Shown here: piece by piece, positions 16,176 through 24,898 of the stretch
Position numbering within the stretch: position 1 is the stretch's first letter
How the letters are laid out: every line of letters starts with the position of its first letter
Program-made: the position numbers and the translations under genes
From: DASRDE01 sp035938175
Lineage (GTDB): Bacteria; Vulcanimicrobiota; Vulcanimicrobiia; Vulcanimicrobiales; Vulcanimicrobiaceae
Assembly: GCA_035938175.1 (NCBI GenBank)
Contig: DASZHD010000048.1
Coordinates: 32,668-96,667, forward strand
Direction of reading: 5' to 3'
DNA: 64,000 bases
The notes under the pieces: generated by a model
Told to the model about the DNA's origin: nothing
The model's input: the letters and a program-made list of their open reading frames with translations, nothing else
Databases searched by the model: none

Positions 16176-17209
16176 TCGTTGCGCTCGACATGCAATTGGC
16201 GCTGGGTACCGCGACCGGCATCGGCGAGTACGCGCGCGGCTTGGCCGATGCTTTGCGCGAATGCGGCGTCGGCGTCGTGGAACTCGACGAGCCGAAACTC
16301 GATCCGTGGCGTTTCGATCGCCGTGTCGTTTGGGATCAATTCGTCCTGCCGAGACGCGCACGCCGCAGCGGCGCATCGCTGCTTCACTGCACGGCCGGAA
16401 CGATGCCGGTACGATTGCCGCTTCCAACCGTCGTGACGGTTCACGACGTCGCGTGGCTGCGAGTGCAATCGCACACGCGCCCGTATGCGCGGTTCTACTT
16501 CGGAAAAATGGCGCTGCACAGGTATCCGCGCGCGGACGCGATCGCCGTCGATTCGGAGTTCTCCAAACGCGAGCTGCTCGAGCTCGCCGGCGTAGCACCG
16601 GATCGCGTGCACGTCGTCTACCCGGGCGTAGCGCAGGATTTCTGTTCGCTTCGCCGGCGCCCGTCGGACGAGCGCATCGTGCTCGTGCCCGGCACCGTCG
16701 AGCGGCGGAAGAACCTTGAAGTGTTGATTCGGGCACTGCCCCACCTCCCGGGTGCGCGCATCGTCTCGGTCGGACCCTTCACTGCGTACCGCAACGAATG
16801 TCTCCAACTGGCGCAGCAAACCGGCGTGGCCGAACGCATAGAGTTTCGCGGCTACGTCCCGCGCGCCGAACTGCTGGATCTGTACGCCGCTTGCACCGCC
16901 GTCGCGGTTCCGTCGCGGTATGAAGGTTTCGGCTATGCGGCTGCGCAGGCGTTGTGCGCCGGAACGCCGGTCGTCGTTTCGGACAGAGCGTCGTTGCCGG
17001 AGGTGGCGGGAGAGAGTGCGGTCATCGCCGCCGCGGATGAAGAACGGCAGTGGATCGACGCGATCGCGCGTATCATGAGCGATCCCGGCTCGGCAAACCG
17101 GCACGCGGAGATGCAGCGGGACAGGTCGATCGCCCGCTTCGCGTGGGCTGCCGGTGCACGCAAAATGATCGAGGTCTATAGCGGCGTACTAGGCCACTCG
17201 CGCTCGTGA
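16172..17209 (+). CDS. Glycosyltransferase family 4 (GT-B)
   Basis: 345 aa from ATG 16172. Shows the GT4 plan: an N-terminal acceptor domain with GTATGIGEYARGLADAL, PTVVTVHDVAWLRV in the middle, and a donor domain with IVLVPGTVERRKNLEVLIRAL. The nucleotide-sugar block is VAVPSRYEGFGYAAAQALCAGTPVVVSDRASLPEV, containing the E-x7-E type motif. It should transfer a sugar from a nucleotide donor to a lipid-linked or protein acceptor in the cytoplasm. Sugar and acceptor cannot be told. It overlaps the TPR gene. Confidence 0.85.
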   Translation: MIVALDMQLALGTATGIGEYARGLADALRECGVGVVELDEPKLDPWRFDRRVVWDQFVLPRRARRSGASLLHCTAGTMPVRLPLPTVVTVHDVAWLRVQSHTRPYARFYFGKMALHRYPRADAIAVDSEFSKRELLELAGVAPDRVHVVYPGVAQDFCSLRRRPSDERIVLVPGTVERRKNLEVLIRALPHLPGARIVSVGPFTAYRNECLQLAQQTGVAERIEFRGYVPRAELLDLYAACTAVAVPSRYEGFGYAAAQALCAGTPVVVSDRASLPEVAGESAVIAAADEERQWIDAIARIMSDPGSANRHAEMQRDRSIARFAWAAGARKMIEVYSGVLGHSRS

Positions 17210-17225
17210 GGAATCTGAAGAGGCA

Positions 17226-17474
17226 ATGCTGACGATCGTTATGGTGATCGCCGCCGTACTCGCGGTGATCTTTATTCCGCCGGGTGAAACGGTGTACGCG
17301 CGTTTCGCGCGCGCGGCTGCAATCCTCTTGTTGATTTCGCTCGGGCTGCAATGGTTTATGCCGTCTTCGGTGTTCGATACCGCCACGCTGACGTGGATTC
17401 AGCTCGCGCTGCTCGTGCTGCTCGCGCTATTGACGATCGCCGGCGCGTTCAGCGGCGGCGGCAGCGAACAGTAG
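17226..17474 (+). CDS. Small three-helix membrane protein
   Basis: 82 aa, ATG preceded by GAAGAGG. Three hydrophobic segments are visible (about residues 2-18, 29-46, 55-74), with a short GGGSEQ tail. No family is recognised. It is the last gene of the preceding + strand group and lies 6 bp from the end of a convergent gene, with no clear terminator between. Confidence 0.55.
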   Translation: MLTIVMVIAAVLAVIFIPPGETVYARFARAAAILLLISLGLQWFMPSSVFDTATLTWIQLALLVLLALLTIAGAFSGGGSEQ

Positions 17475-17480
17475 TCCTCG

Positions 17481-19184
17481 TTAGTAAACGGGCGATCCCG
17501 GCGCACCGGGCGGCACGCTGCCGTCGTCGGGCGCAAAGATCAAGCGTACCGGATAACTCGAACCGCTATCCGGAATCGTTGCGATCGTAACGCGCACGAA
17601 CCCGCGCCCCGGCACGACGTACTGCCGGATTTTATAGCGCGAGAACGCCGGCACTTGATGGGACTGAATCAACACGCCGTCGATCAAAAACGTGCCCGTG
17701 GCGCGGCCGCCGCGCGGATTCTCGTAGATCGCAATGGACTGCGGTGAGGAATTCGGATTCTCCACCTTGATGACAAACGTTTGGAGTACGCCGTAATCGC
17801 CGGCGAGGGCCTCCCCCTTCATGACGTTCGGCAACGGTATTTGTCCGATCGGCAGTTCCAAGTATTCGTCGTTGACGCGCCAGAGACGGCTGTCGTGGAA
17901 TTCCGGAATCTCGTACACGCCGCGCGCGTGCGGGTGGTCGCCGGACAATAATCCCGTATCGGCGAGCGAGGCGTCCGGCGCATCGGTCGCGTTTTGCGCG
18001 AACAGCGTCAGATGAACGGAACTGCCGTTCAGCACGCGCAGCTGCAGCAAGTTGCAGACGATCATTTTCGCCGGAAGCGGCTGCTCGATCAAATTCATCG
18101 TGCCGTTCGCCGGAATTACGATGATATGCCCTTGATTTTGGACGAGGTCGCGCAGGAACGCCGAGGTCGCCTCGTGCCCGGTGAGCATCTCGTTGGAAGT
18201 CGTCGCTCCTTGCCCGTCGATGAATTGCACGATCGCGGGTTCAGGCGACGTGTTTTGCGCGCGCAGCACGATCCGGCGATCCGGTTCGCCGGGCGGATTG
18301 TAGTGGAAGTACAAAAAGCGCGAGGGTTGCGATCGTTTCAAATCGGCGGTGAACAGAACGCCGTTCTCGGTAAGGCGCTCCGGGTAGTCGCTGACCATCA
18401 GCGAGTCCGGCATGATTTTCGGCGCAGCGACGTTCTCGACGCGAACGTGCGTGGTTCCCTCGACGCTGAAATAGTCGTTGCCTTGGATCAGTACCGGAAC
18501 GTCGACGGTGGCAACGTCGTCTTGCGCAAGCGGCTGCGAAAACGTCACTTCGTCGGCCGAAGCGACGACCTGCGCGTCCGCCCGCGGCTGCGCGAGCGCG
18601 ATAGCCGTAGCCACGGCTTGGTCTTTGACGAACGACGGCGAGGCCGGATCGCCGGTTACGCGCACCGAGCCGCTATCCGCGATGACTCCCGCGTTGTACG
18701 CTACACGAATGCCCACGGTGGCGCTGATGTTCCGTTGATCCGTAACGACCAGCGTCGCGACCCCGGGGGCTTTGCCGGTGACGGTAATGGTTTGCGCCGC
18801 CTGATCGACGCTGACGTCCACGATCGGCGAGGTCGGCGGCGTCACCGTTAACTGCCCGAGCGCAGATTGCACGCGCAGCGTTTGACTTTCCCCCACCGGT
18901 ACCGATGCCGACGCCGGCTGCACGATCACCGGCGGCTGCGTAGGAGTAGGCGTTGGAAGCGGCGTCGCGCTCGGCGACGCGCTGCCGGCGGCGGGCGCCG
19001 GCATCTGCGAGGTGAGCGGTGCAGGCGTTGCGGTGGCAGCGGCCGACGGCGAGGGCAACGGTGCAACCGGCGGCGGCGTCGTAGCGGCAGGCGCGGGCGG
19101 ATTCACCTGCGCGCGGGGTACGCCGGCGCACGCGAGAGCGCACGCGATCGCAACGATCGCGGGCCATACGGACGCAAACCTCAC
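17481..19184 (-). CDS. Large secreted protein with pilus/secretin-type N-terminal Ig-like domain
   Basis: 567 aa, GTG start at 19184. A signal peptide (about residues 1-25) leads into a low-complexity Pro/Ala/Thr/Ser stretch to about residue 90. Next comes a beta-domain (QTLRVQSALGQLTVTPPTSP, ITVTGKAPGVATLVVTD) like the N-terminal domain of CpaC-type pilus secretins and bacterial Ig-like folds. The remaining ~390 residues contain strand-rich regions with no secretin core. A cell-surface or periplasmic structural role is likely; function unknown. RecQ lies 27 bp upstream on the same strand, but a shared function is not suggested. Confidence 0.6.
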   Translation of the reverse strand: MRFASVWPAIVAIACALACAGVPRAQVNPPAPAATTPPPVAPLPSPSAAATATPAPLTSQMPAPAAGSASPSATPLPTPTPTQPPVIVQPASASVPVGESQTLRVQSALGQLTVTPPTSPIVDVSVDQAAQTITVTGKAPGVATLVVTDQRNISATVGIRVAYNAGVIADSGSVRVTGDPASPSFVKDQAVATAIALAQPRADAQVVASADEVTFSQPLAQDDVATVDVPVLIQGNDYFSVEGTTHVRVENVAAPKIMPDSLMVSDYPERLTENGVLFTADLKRSQPSRFLYFHYNPPGEPDRRIVLRAQNTSPEPAIVQFIDGQGATTSNEMLTGHEATSAFLRDLVQNQGHIIVIPANGTMNLIEQPLPAKMIVCNLLQLRVLNGSSVHLTLFAQNATDAPDASLADTGLLSGDHPHARGVYEIPEFHDSRLWRVNDEYLELPIGQIPLPNVMKGEALAGDYGVLQTFVIKVENPNSSPQSIAIYENPRGGRATGTFLIDGVLIQSHQVPAFSRYKIRQYVVPGRGFVRVTIATIPDSGSSYPVRLIFAPDDGSVPPGAPGSPVY

Positions 19185-19211
19185 CCGCGAGTGTCCCGGT
19201 TCACAAGGACG

Positions 19212-20858
19212 CTAAGCGATTTTGGCTTCGGCCCGGCTCACAGCCGACGCTAACAGCGTCTTATAGCCAACGGTTGGAAATAGCACGGTGACGAGGTCTT
19301 TTTCGGCCCGCTCTACCGTGCCCTGTCCGAACTTGGGATGAAATACGACGTCCGCGATTTTGTATTCGGATCCGGAGACCACCTCACCGTGCTCGACCTT
19401 GGGCGCCGGAGCCGCCGCGACGCGCAGGCAGTTGTCGCACGCGCCGCAATTGGTCCGCTCGTAGTCCTCGCCGAAGTAGTTCAGGATGAAGCGCCGCCGG
19501 CACGACGTGGTTTCGGCATATTGCAACATCATCGCAAGCTTGCTTTGATCGTAGGATTTCTTCGTTTCGTAGCTTGCGAGGTTAAGCACCATGTCGCGGT
19601 TCTTCCGCGCGGCGTCGGTCAAGCGGTACTTCGAGCGGCTGCTGGTTTCGATGAAGCCGCCCTTTTTGAGCAGCGCCAGAATCACTTTCAGTTTCGTAAG
19701 CGGCAGCTGCAGGATCTTGCGCAAATCGGTCATCGAGACGCCGCCTTCTTGCGCACCGAAAATCTCGAGCGTTCCGAAGACTTTTTGCACTTCTTCGATG
19801 TCCGGATATTTGCCGGTGAGGAAGTAATTCTGCACGCGCGTATCGCTCATGCGGTAAATCAATACGCAATTCGAAGGCAGCCCGTCGCGGCCGGAACGGC
19901 CCGCTTCCTGCGTGTACGCTTCGACCGAGCCCGGCAAATCGTAGTGGACGACGAACCGGATATTCGGTTTGTCGATGCCCAGACCGAAGGCATTGGTTGC
20001 GACGACGGCGCGGATGTGTTCGTCCATGAACAGTTCGTGCACCGCGGTACGGTCTTGCTTCTGCAGTTTCGAGTGATAGACGGCCGCGGGGATCTGCAGT
20101 TGTTCCTGCAAGTACTTCTGAACTTCCAGCGCGTTCTTTATCGTGGCCGTATAGATGATGCCGGTGCCGTGCAGATCCCGATCGAAGATCCATTTCAGAA
20201 TCTTGAATTTGTCGGCTTCCTTCTCGGCGCGGCGTACCTGATAGATCAGGTTCGGGCGATCGAATCCCTTGACGATCGGCTTGACGTGCGGAATGCCCAG
20301 CTGATGCAGGATGTCTTCGCGCACCGCAGGCGTGGCCGTGGCGGTCAGCGCGAGAACCGTCGGGTGGCCGAGGCGTTCGATCACGTGGCCGAGCGCCAAG
20401 TACGCGGGCCGGAAATCGTGGCCCCACTGGCTGATGCAGTGCGCCTCGTCGACGACGAAGAGCGGCACTTGAATCGACTGCAGCAGCGCCATGAACGTTT
20501 CGTCCTCGAGTTTTTCGGGCGTCACGAACACGATTTTTATCGCGCGGCTGCGTATGCGATCCAGCGCGGCAGTCTCTTGATCTTCGGAGAGCGTCGAGTT
20601 GAGCGCGACGACTTGCGTGATATCGAGCTCGCGCAGCATGTCGAGCTGATCTTTCATCAGCGCGATTAAAGGACTAACGACGACCGTGGTTCCTTCGAGC
20701 AGCAATGCCGGTAATTGGTAGGTCAAACTCTTACCGGCGCCTGTCGCTAAAATCGCAAGCGTATCTTGCCCTAAGACGACTCGCCCGACGACCTCTTCTT
20801 GGCCGGGCTGAAACGATTCGAAACCGAACTTCTCTCGAAGCGCAGCCCGCAAATCCAC
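19212..20858 (-). CDS. recQ: RecQ-family ATP-dependent DNA helicase
   Basis: 548 aa, GTG start. A 3'-5' superfamily 2 helicase for repair and recombination. Motif 0 FQPGQ..V is near residues 16-24, Walker A ATGAGKS is at 38-44, DEAH at 137-140 is followed by the RecQ hallmark CISQWGHDFRP, motif VI is QEAGRSGRDG, and the RQC zinc site is CRRRFILNYFGED...CGACDNC. There is no HRDC domain. Instead the last ~55 residues (from GSEYKIADVVFHPKFGQGTV) form a small domain like those at the ends of UvrD/PcrA-type helicases. The unusual C-terminus distinguishes it from E. coli RecQ. Confidence 0.92.
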   Translation of the reverse strand: MDLRAALREKFGFESFQPGQEEVVGRVVLGQDTLAILATGAGKSLTYQLPALLLEGTTVVVSPLIALMKDQLDMLRELDITQVVALNSTLSEDQETAALDRIRSRAIKIVFVTPEKLEDETFMALLQSIQVPLFVVDEAHCISQWGHDFRPAYLALGHVIERLGHPTVLALTATATPAVREDILHQLGIPHVKPIVKGFDRPNLIYQVRRAEKEADKFKILKWIFDRDLHGTGIIYTATIKNALEVQKYLQEQLQIPAAVYHSKLQKQDRTAVHELFMDEHIRAVVATNAFGLGIDKPNIRFVVHYDLPGSVEAYTQEAGRSGRDGLPSNCVLIYRMSDTRVQNYFLTGKYPDIEEVQKVFGTLEIFGAQEGGVSMTDLRKILQLPLTKLKVILALLKKGGFIETSSRSKYRLTDAARKNRDMVLNLASYETKKSYDQSKLAMMLQYAETTSCRRRFILNYFGEDYERTNCGACDNCLRVAAAPAPKVEHGEVVSGSEYKIADVVFHPKFGQGTVERAEKDLVTVLFPTVGYKTLLASAVSRAEAKIA

Positions 20859-20904
20859 GACGTTACTTCCTTTTCTCGCGCCTTAATCCGGAAAATGGCG
20901 TCCC

Positions 20905-20930
20905 GCCTCTTCAGTAACGGCTAAAGAGGC
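20905..20930. promoter_or_regulatory. Hairpin in the recQ-dnaX divergent intergenic region
   Basis: GCCTCTT at 20905-20911 and AAGAGGC at 20924-20930 form a 7-bp inverted repeat with a 12-nt loop. The 133-bp region separates divergent recQ and dnaX and must hold both promoters. The repeat could be an operator or a leader hairpin for recQ. No SRP RNA signature is seen here. Confidence 0.3.
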
Positions 20931-20991
20931 TCGAACGTAACCAGTATACCCTACGGCAGGCACCGCGAAACTCTAAAAAGTATTAAGAAGA

Positions 20992-22656
20992 GTGTCCCTC
21001 TATCGAACCTGGCGTCCGCGGACGTTTTCCGACTTAGTCGGTCAAGACGCGGTCGTTCGCACGCTCACGAGCGCCTTGGAAAGCGGCAAACTGGCCCACG
21101 CCTATCTGTTCTCCGGGCCGCGCGGGTCCGGCAAGACCTCCGCCGCAAAAATTTTGGCACGCTGCATCGATTGCGTGAACGGCCCGACCCCCACGCCCGA
21201 CAACACGTGTGAGAACTGCCGTTCGATCATCGCCGGCACTGCGCTCGACGTCCTGGAAATCGATGCGGCGAGCAATCGCGGCATCGACGAGATCCGTGCT
21301 TTGCGTGACGCCGTAAAATTTGCGCCGTCGACGATGCGGATGAAAGTGTACATCATCGATGAAGCGCACATGCTCACCAAAGAGGGCGCGAACGCGTTTT
21401 TGAAAACGCTCGAAGAACCGCCGCCGCACGCGGTGTTCATTCTTGCGACGACCGAACCGGAAAAGCTTCCCGTCACGATTCTTTCGCGCTGCCAGCGGTA
21501 TGCGTTCCGGCGCATCGCGATCCCGGTGATGATTGCGCGTATGCGTGAAATCGCCGATGCCGAGGGCATTGCGGTGGAAGATGCCGCGTTGTCGGCGATT
21601 GCGTACCGCGCGGACGGCGGCTTGCGCGACGCCCTGACCATGCTCGAGCAGGCCGCGGCGTTTTCCGACGGCACGATTACGCCGCAAACCGTCGACCTCG
21701 CGTTCGGTGCCAGCGGCCGAAACTACGCCGGCGCATTGGTCGATCGCCTGATCGCACGCGACGCGGGCGCCGTGTTAACGACGATCGACGAGGCCAGCGA
21801 CGCGGGAGCCGACATGCAGGTACTCATGCGCGGCCTAATCGCCGAGTTTCGCAACGTCCTGGTGGCGCGGATCGATCCGGCCTTGCTGGCGCGCGACCTT
21901 GCCCCCGAAGACGCCTTGACCGCACAGCAGCGCAGCGCACGAGTGACCCAGGCGCAGATCGTTCACGTTCTGCGGCTGCTCTCCGACGGTCTGATGACGG
22001 CTCGTTCCTCGGGCAATCCGCGGCTCGAGCTCGAAACCGCGCTGCTGCGATACGTTCTTGCGGCGGAAGATCCCACGCTGGACGCGTTGAGCGCGCGGGT
22101 TGCCGCGCTCGAGGAAGGCGGCGCCGCTCCCCGTCGTGCGCCGGCGATCCAAGAACGCGCTCCCGTCGAGGCGCACCAAGCGGCGGCGAAACCCGACAAG
22201 GCGCCTCGCGACGAGCAGGCAGCTCCGGATCGTCGCGCCGTTCGCGAGGACACCTCCGTCGGTACTGACAAGGCGCCGATCACGATCCAAAAAGTGAAAG
22301 CCGCCTGGGAATCGATCGTGACCAAGGTTGCGACCGAAAAGCAATCGCTGCGCGGCGAGCTTCGGCGCGCAATGCCCGATGCGATCGACGGCGGTACGCT
22401 GATGGTGAAAGTTCCGAGCTCGCTTTCGGCCGAGCTTCTGAAAGACAACGCGCAGCTGGTTGCCAAAGCCATCGCGGAGGCGCTGGGCACGACGCTTACC
22501 GTGCGGTTTCAAACGGGCGCGCCGGCTTCCGCGCGAAGCAAGGGCGGGACGGCCGCACGAACCGCCGCGAGCTTGCAGGACGGAGCCGATGCAATTACCG
22601 CCGCGCTCGAAGACCCGGAAGAACTGTTCTCCTATCTGAACGAACGGATCAAATAA
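20992..22656 (+). CDS. dnaX: DNA polymerase III subunit gamma/tau
   Basis: 554 aa, GTG start giving MSLYRTWRPRTFSDLVGQD. This is the clamp-loader AAA+ ATPase. Walker A GPRGSGKT is at residues 42-49, zinc cysteines lie near 58-76 (CIDC...CENC), Walker B IIDEAH is at 121-126, and the sensor/arginine-finger stretch is ILSRCQRY. Domain III and a variable Ala/Arg/Pro-rich linker (about residues 375-430) follow, then a C-terminal tau-like domain (VKAAWESIVTKVATEKQSLRGEL). It heads the conserved dnaX-ybaB-recR operon. Confidence 0.95.
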   Translation: MSLYRTWRPRTFSDLVGQDAVVRTLTSALESGKLAHAYLFSGPRGSGKTSAAKILARCIDCVNGPTPTPDNTCENCRSIIAGTALDVLEIDAASNRGIDEIRALRDAVKFAPSTMRMKVYIIDEAHMLTKEGANAFLKTLEEPPPHAVFILATTEPEKLPVTILSRCQRYAFRRIAIPVMIARMREIADAEGIAVEDAALSAIAYRADGGLRDALTMLEQAAAFSDGTITPQTVDLAFGASGRNYAGALVDRLIARDAGAVLTTIDEASDAGADMQVLMRGLIAEFRNVLVARIDPALLARDLAPEDALTAQQRSARVTQAQIVHVLRLLSDGLMTARSSGNPRLELETALLRYVLAAEDPTLDALSARVAALEEGGAAPRRAPAIQERAPVEAHQAAAKPDKAPRDEQAAPDRRAVREDTSVGTDKAPITIQKVKAAWESIVTKVATEKQSLRGELRRAMPDAIDGGTLMVKVPSSLSAELLKDNAQLVAKAIAEALGTTLTVRFQTGAPASARSKGGTAARTAASLQDGADAITAALEDPEELFSYLNERIK

Positions 22657-22660
22657 CGGA

Positions 22661-22969
22661 ATGAATCAAGCTCAACTGATGGCGCAGATGCGCAAAATGC
22701 AGCAAGAAATGGCCAAAGCGCAGGACGAGCTCGCGAATACCACCGTCACCGGTACGGCTTCGGGAGAAAGCGTCAAAGTGGAAATGACGTGCGATCACCG
22801 CGTCAAGAGCGTGACCGTTTCCAAGGAAGCCGCGGATCCGGACGATGTGGAGACGCTGGAAGATCTGCTCGTCGTTGCGATCAACGACGCGCTGAAAAAA
22901 GTGGAGGACACGGCGCAATCGCGCATGGGAAGGCTGACCGGGGGAATGAAGATTCCCGGCCTCATGTAG
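22661..22969 (+). CDS. ybaB: YbaB/EbfC nucleoid-associated protein
   Basis: 102 aa, the standard size. Begins MNQAQLMAQMRKMQQEMAKAQDELA, the amphipathic dimerisation helix of YbaB, then VTGTASGESVKVEMTCDHRVKSVTV, and a C-terminal helix ending LTGGMKIPGLM. These small DNA-binding dimers sit in the dnaX-ybaB-recR operon in most bacteria, which is exactly the layout here (4 bp from dnaX, 3 bp from recR). Confidence 0.95.
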   Translation: MNQAQLMAQMRKMQQEMAKAQDELANTTVTGTASGESVKVEMTCDHRVKSVTVSKEAADPDDVETLEDLLVVAINDALKKVEDTAQSRMGRLTGGMKIPGLM

Positions 22970-22972
22970 GTC

Positions 22973-23581
22973 GTGCCGACCTCCAACGGCATCGCCGGCC
23001 CCGTTCAAGCGCTCATCAACGAGTTTTCGAAATTGCCGACCGTCGGTCCGAAGACGGCCGCGCGTCTGGTGTTCTATTTACTCAATCGCCCGCGCAACGA
23101 GGCGCAATCGCTCGCCGAAGCGATTCTCGCGGTCAAGGACCGCGTGCGCCTGTGCTCGACCTGCTTTTCGATTACCGAACAGGATCCGTGCGACATCTGT
23201 GCCGACGAGCGGCGCGATTCGCAAACCATTTGCGTCGTCGCCGAAGCGAAAGACATCTTTGCGCTGGAACGCACGCTCGCGTTCAAGGGAAAGTATCACG
23301 TGCTCGGCGGCCTGATCTCACCGATGGACGGAATCGGCCCGGCACAACTGCACGTCAAAGAGCTGGTCGAGCGGATCGGTCGGGAAAAACCGCAGGAAGT
23401 CCTCATCGCGACCAACCCGAACGCCGAAGGCGAGGCGACCGCGCTGTACCTTTCCCGGCTCTTGGGTCCGCTGGGCGTCAGCGTGACGCGCCTTGCGTAC
23501 GGTTTACCGATCGGCGGCGACTTGGACTATGCGGACGAAGTTACGCTCGCAAGAGCGATCGAAGGGCGGCGCACGCTCTAA
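22973..23581 (+). CDS. recR: Recombination mediator RecR
   Basis: 202 aa, GTG start, normal length. RecR works with RecO (and RecF) to load RecA on gapped DNA. The N-terminal helix-hairpin-helix LPTVGPKTAARLVFYLL, the zinc finger CSTCFSITEQDPCDIC (four Cys), and the Toprim domain with VVAEAKDIFALERT and ATNPNAEGEATALYL are all present. The gene ends with a 4-bp convergent overlap with the next minus-strand gene. Confidence 0.96.
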   Translation: MPTSNGIAGPVQALINEFSKLPTVGPKTAARLVFYLLNRPRNEAQSLAEAILAVKDRVRLCSTCFSITEQDPCDICADERRDSQTICVVAEAKDIFALERTLAFKGKYHVLGGLISPMDGIGPAQLHVKELVERIGREKPQEVLIATNPNAEGEATALYLSRLLGPLGVSVTRLAYGLPIGGDLDYADEVTLARAIEGRRTL

Positions 23582-24114
23582 CGCGCCTCGCGTTTGCGCG
23601 ATAGCATGCGCAAGCCGATCTGCAGCATCGTCAACGGATGGCCGGCGGCGATTCCGATCTTGCCCAGCAGCGTTTGCGGCTCGCGAAAAACGCCGAGCTG
23701 TTTGAGCACCGTCGCGCGATCGTAGTAGATGCGCTCGCCCACCAAACGGTCGCGTTCGTCGAACGTGTAGATCGCGCACAACGGCACTTCGACCCGCCGC
23801 CACGTGGCGGGCAGCCCGCGCCAAGTCGCCTGATGCGTACCCCGGATGACGACTTCGAGAATGATCTCGTCCTGCGCGACGTGCTTCTTTACGACGTCGA
23901 TGTGCAAGTCCGGAACGCTCTCCAAAAGGCGCGCGTAGTAGCCGCGCACCTCGTCCGCTCCGGAGCATCGTTCGCTCCACGGACCGTCATCGTACGCGGC
24001 CCGGCTGCCGAACGTGCGAAGAATGCCGTCCAGGTCGTGCGCGTTTTCACAACGCACGTGTTCGTCCACCAAAGCGGATCGAGCGGCGAGCGAATCGGTC
24101 AGTAACGTGCTCAT
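23578..24114 (-). CDS. SnoaL/NTF2-like protein (ester-cyclase-type)
   Basis: 178 aa from the ATG at 24114. The adjacent ATG at 24117 is only 1 nt from the GGAGG, so the second start has better spacing. Cone-fold (NTF2-like) features: a N-terminal helix HVRCENAHDLDGILRTF, a pocket strand with AYDDGPWSERCSGADEVRGYYARLLESVPDLHIDV, and later strands HQATWRGLPATWRRVEVPLCAIYTF. This pattern fits polyketide-cyclase/SnoaL-like and steroid-isomerase-like proteins, whose substrates vary widely. No pathway genes sit nearby, so the substrate is unknown. Confidence 0.7.
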   Translation of the reverse strand: MSTLLTDSLAARSALVDEHVRCENAHDLDGILRTFGSRAAYDDGPWSERCSGADEVRGYYARLLESVPDLHIDVVKKHVAQDEIILEVVIRGTHQATWRGLPATWRRVEVPLCAIYTFDERDRLVGERIYYDRATVLKQLGVFREPQTLLGKIGIAAGHPLTMLQIGLRMLSRKREAR

Positions 24115-24174
24115 CATCCCTCCAGTGCGGATTCCGGCGATGGGAAGCTCATTTTATCATCGAAGGGGCGGCCG

Positions 24175-24837
24175 ATGGCACAATTCCGGTGCGCGGCCGT
24201 GATCTTCGACCTGGACGGCGTCCTTGCGGATTCGACCGCAGCCGTCAACCGCGCGTGGGAAGTGTGGGCATCCCGTCATGGCGTCGATCCGCTTCACGCC
24301 ATTCGGACAGGCCACGGCCGCACCACGATCGATGCGGTCCGCGAGCTCGCGCCCCGCGCGGACGCGCAACGATCGTTCGAGGAAATGGAAGCACTCGAAG
24401 AAGCATTCGCGGAAAGCGTCATTCCGGTACGCGGCGCACCGGAATTCGTCGCCCGCGTTGCTGCGCTCGCAGTACCTTGGGCGGTCGCGACGTCGAGTTC
24501 GCGGCGTATCGCGATCCCGCGTTTACAACGTTGCGGCATTCCGCTGCCGCGCGTCCTGGTCAGCGGGGACGACGTTCGCAACGGAAAGCCGGATCCCGAA
24601 CCGTACCAAAAAGCAGCCGCGGGCTTGGGCCTGCCCGCAGATCGATGCGTCGTGTTCGAAGACGCGCCGAGCGGCATGCTATCCGCACGGCAGGCGGGTG
24701 CGGCGGTCATCGGTATTTCGATGGGCAGCGCGCTTTACGACGGCGCGTATGCAAGCGCAAGCGCGCACGACTTTCGCGAAATAGAAATTTCACGCACGAG
24801 CGAAGAGGCACTTGCATGCATTTCCGTATGCAAGTAA
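24175..24837 (+). CDS. HAD-superfamily phosphatase (beta-phosphoglucomutase/GPP-like)
   Basis: 220 aa, ATG preceded by AAGGGG at good spacing. Motif I is FDLDGVLADS (nucleophile Asp then acid Asp), motif II is VATSSS, motif III Lys is in NGKPDPEPYQKAA, and motif IV is VVFEDAPSG. A helical cap lies between motifs I and II. Members dephosphorylate small sugar phosphates such as glycerol phosphate or hexose phosphates. The exact substrate cannot be read from the sequence. The 57-bp gap upstream is shared with the divergent SnoaL-like gene. Confidence 0.85.
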   Translation: MAQFRCAAVIFDLDGVLADSTAAVNRAWEVWASRHGVDPLHAIRTGHGRTTIDAVRELAPRADAQRSFEEMEALEEAFAESVIPVRGAPEFVARVAALAVPWAVATSSSRRIAIPRLQRCGIPLPRVLVSGDDVRNGKPDPEPYQKAAAGLGLPADRCVVFEDAPSGMLSARQAGAAVIGISMGSALYDGAYASASAHDFREIEISRTSEEALACISVCK

Positions 24838-24866
24838 GCGTGACGGCCGAAGTGCGGTAAACGTTT

Positions 24867-24891
24867 CCGTTGTACACTTCAACAACGGAGG
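24867..24891 (+). promoter_or_regulatory. Hairpin next to the ribosome binding site
   Basis: CCGTTGT (24867-24873) and ACAACGG (24882-24888) form a perfect 7-bp stem whose 3' arm runs into the GGAGG Shine-Dalgarno at 24887-24891, seven nt before ATG 24899. Folding would partly cover the ribosome binding site, so it could control translation, or simply stabilise the mRNA. Confidence 0.4.
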
Positions 24892-24898
24892 ATGAGCA

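Noticed and set aside
20931..20991. Possible SRP RNA before dnaX
   Set aside because: The region before dnaX is often home to the signal-recognition RNA, but the conserved tetraloop and apical stem pattern is not visible here.
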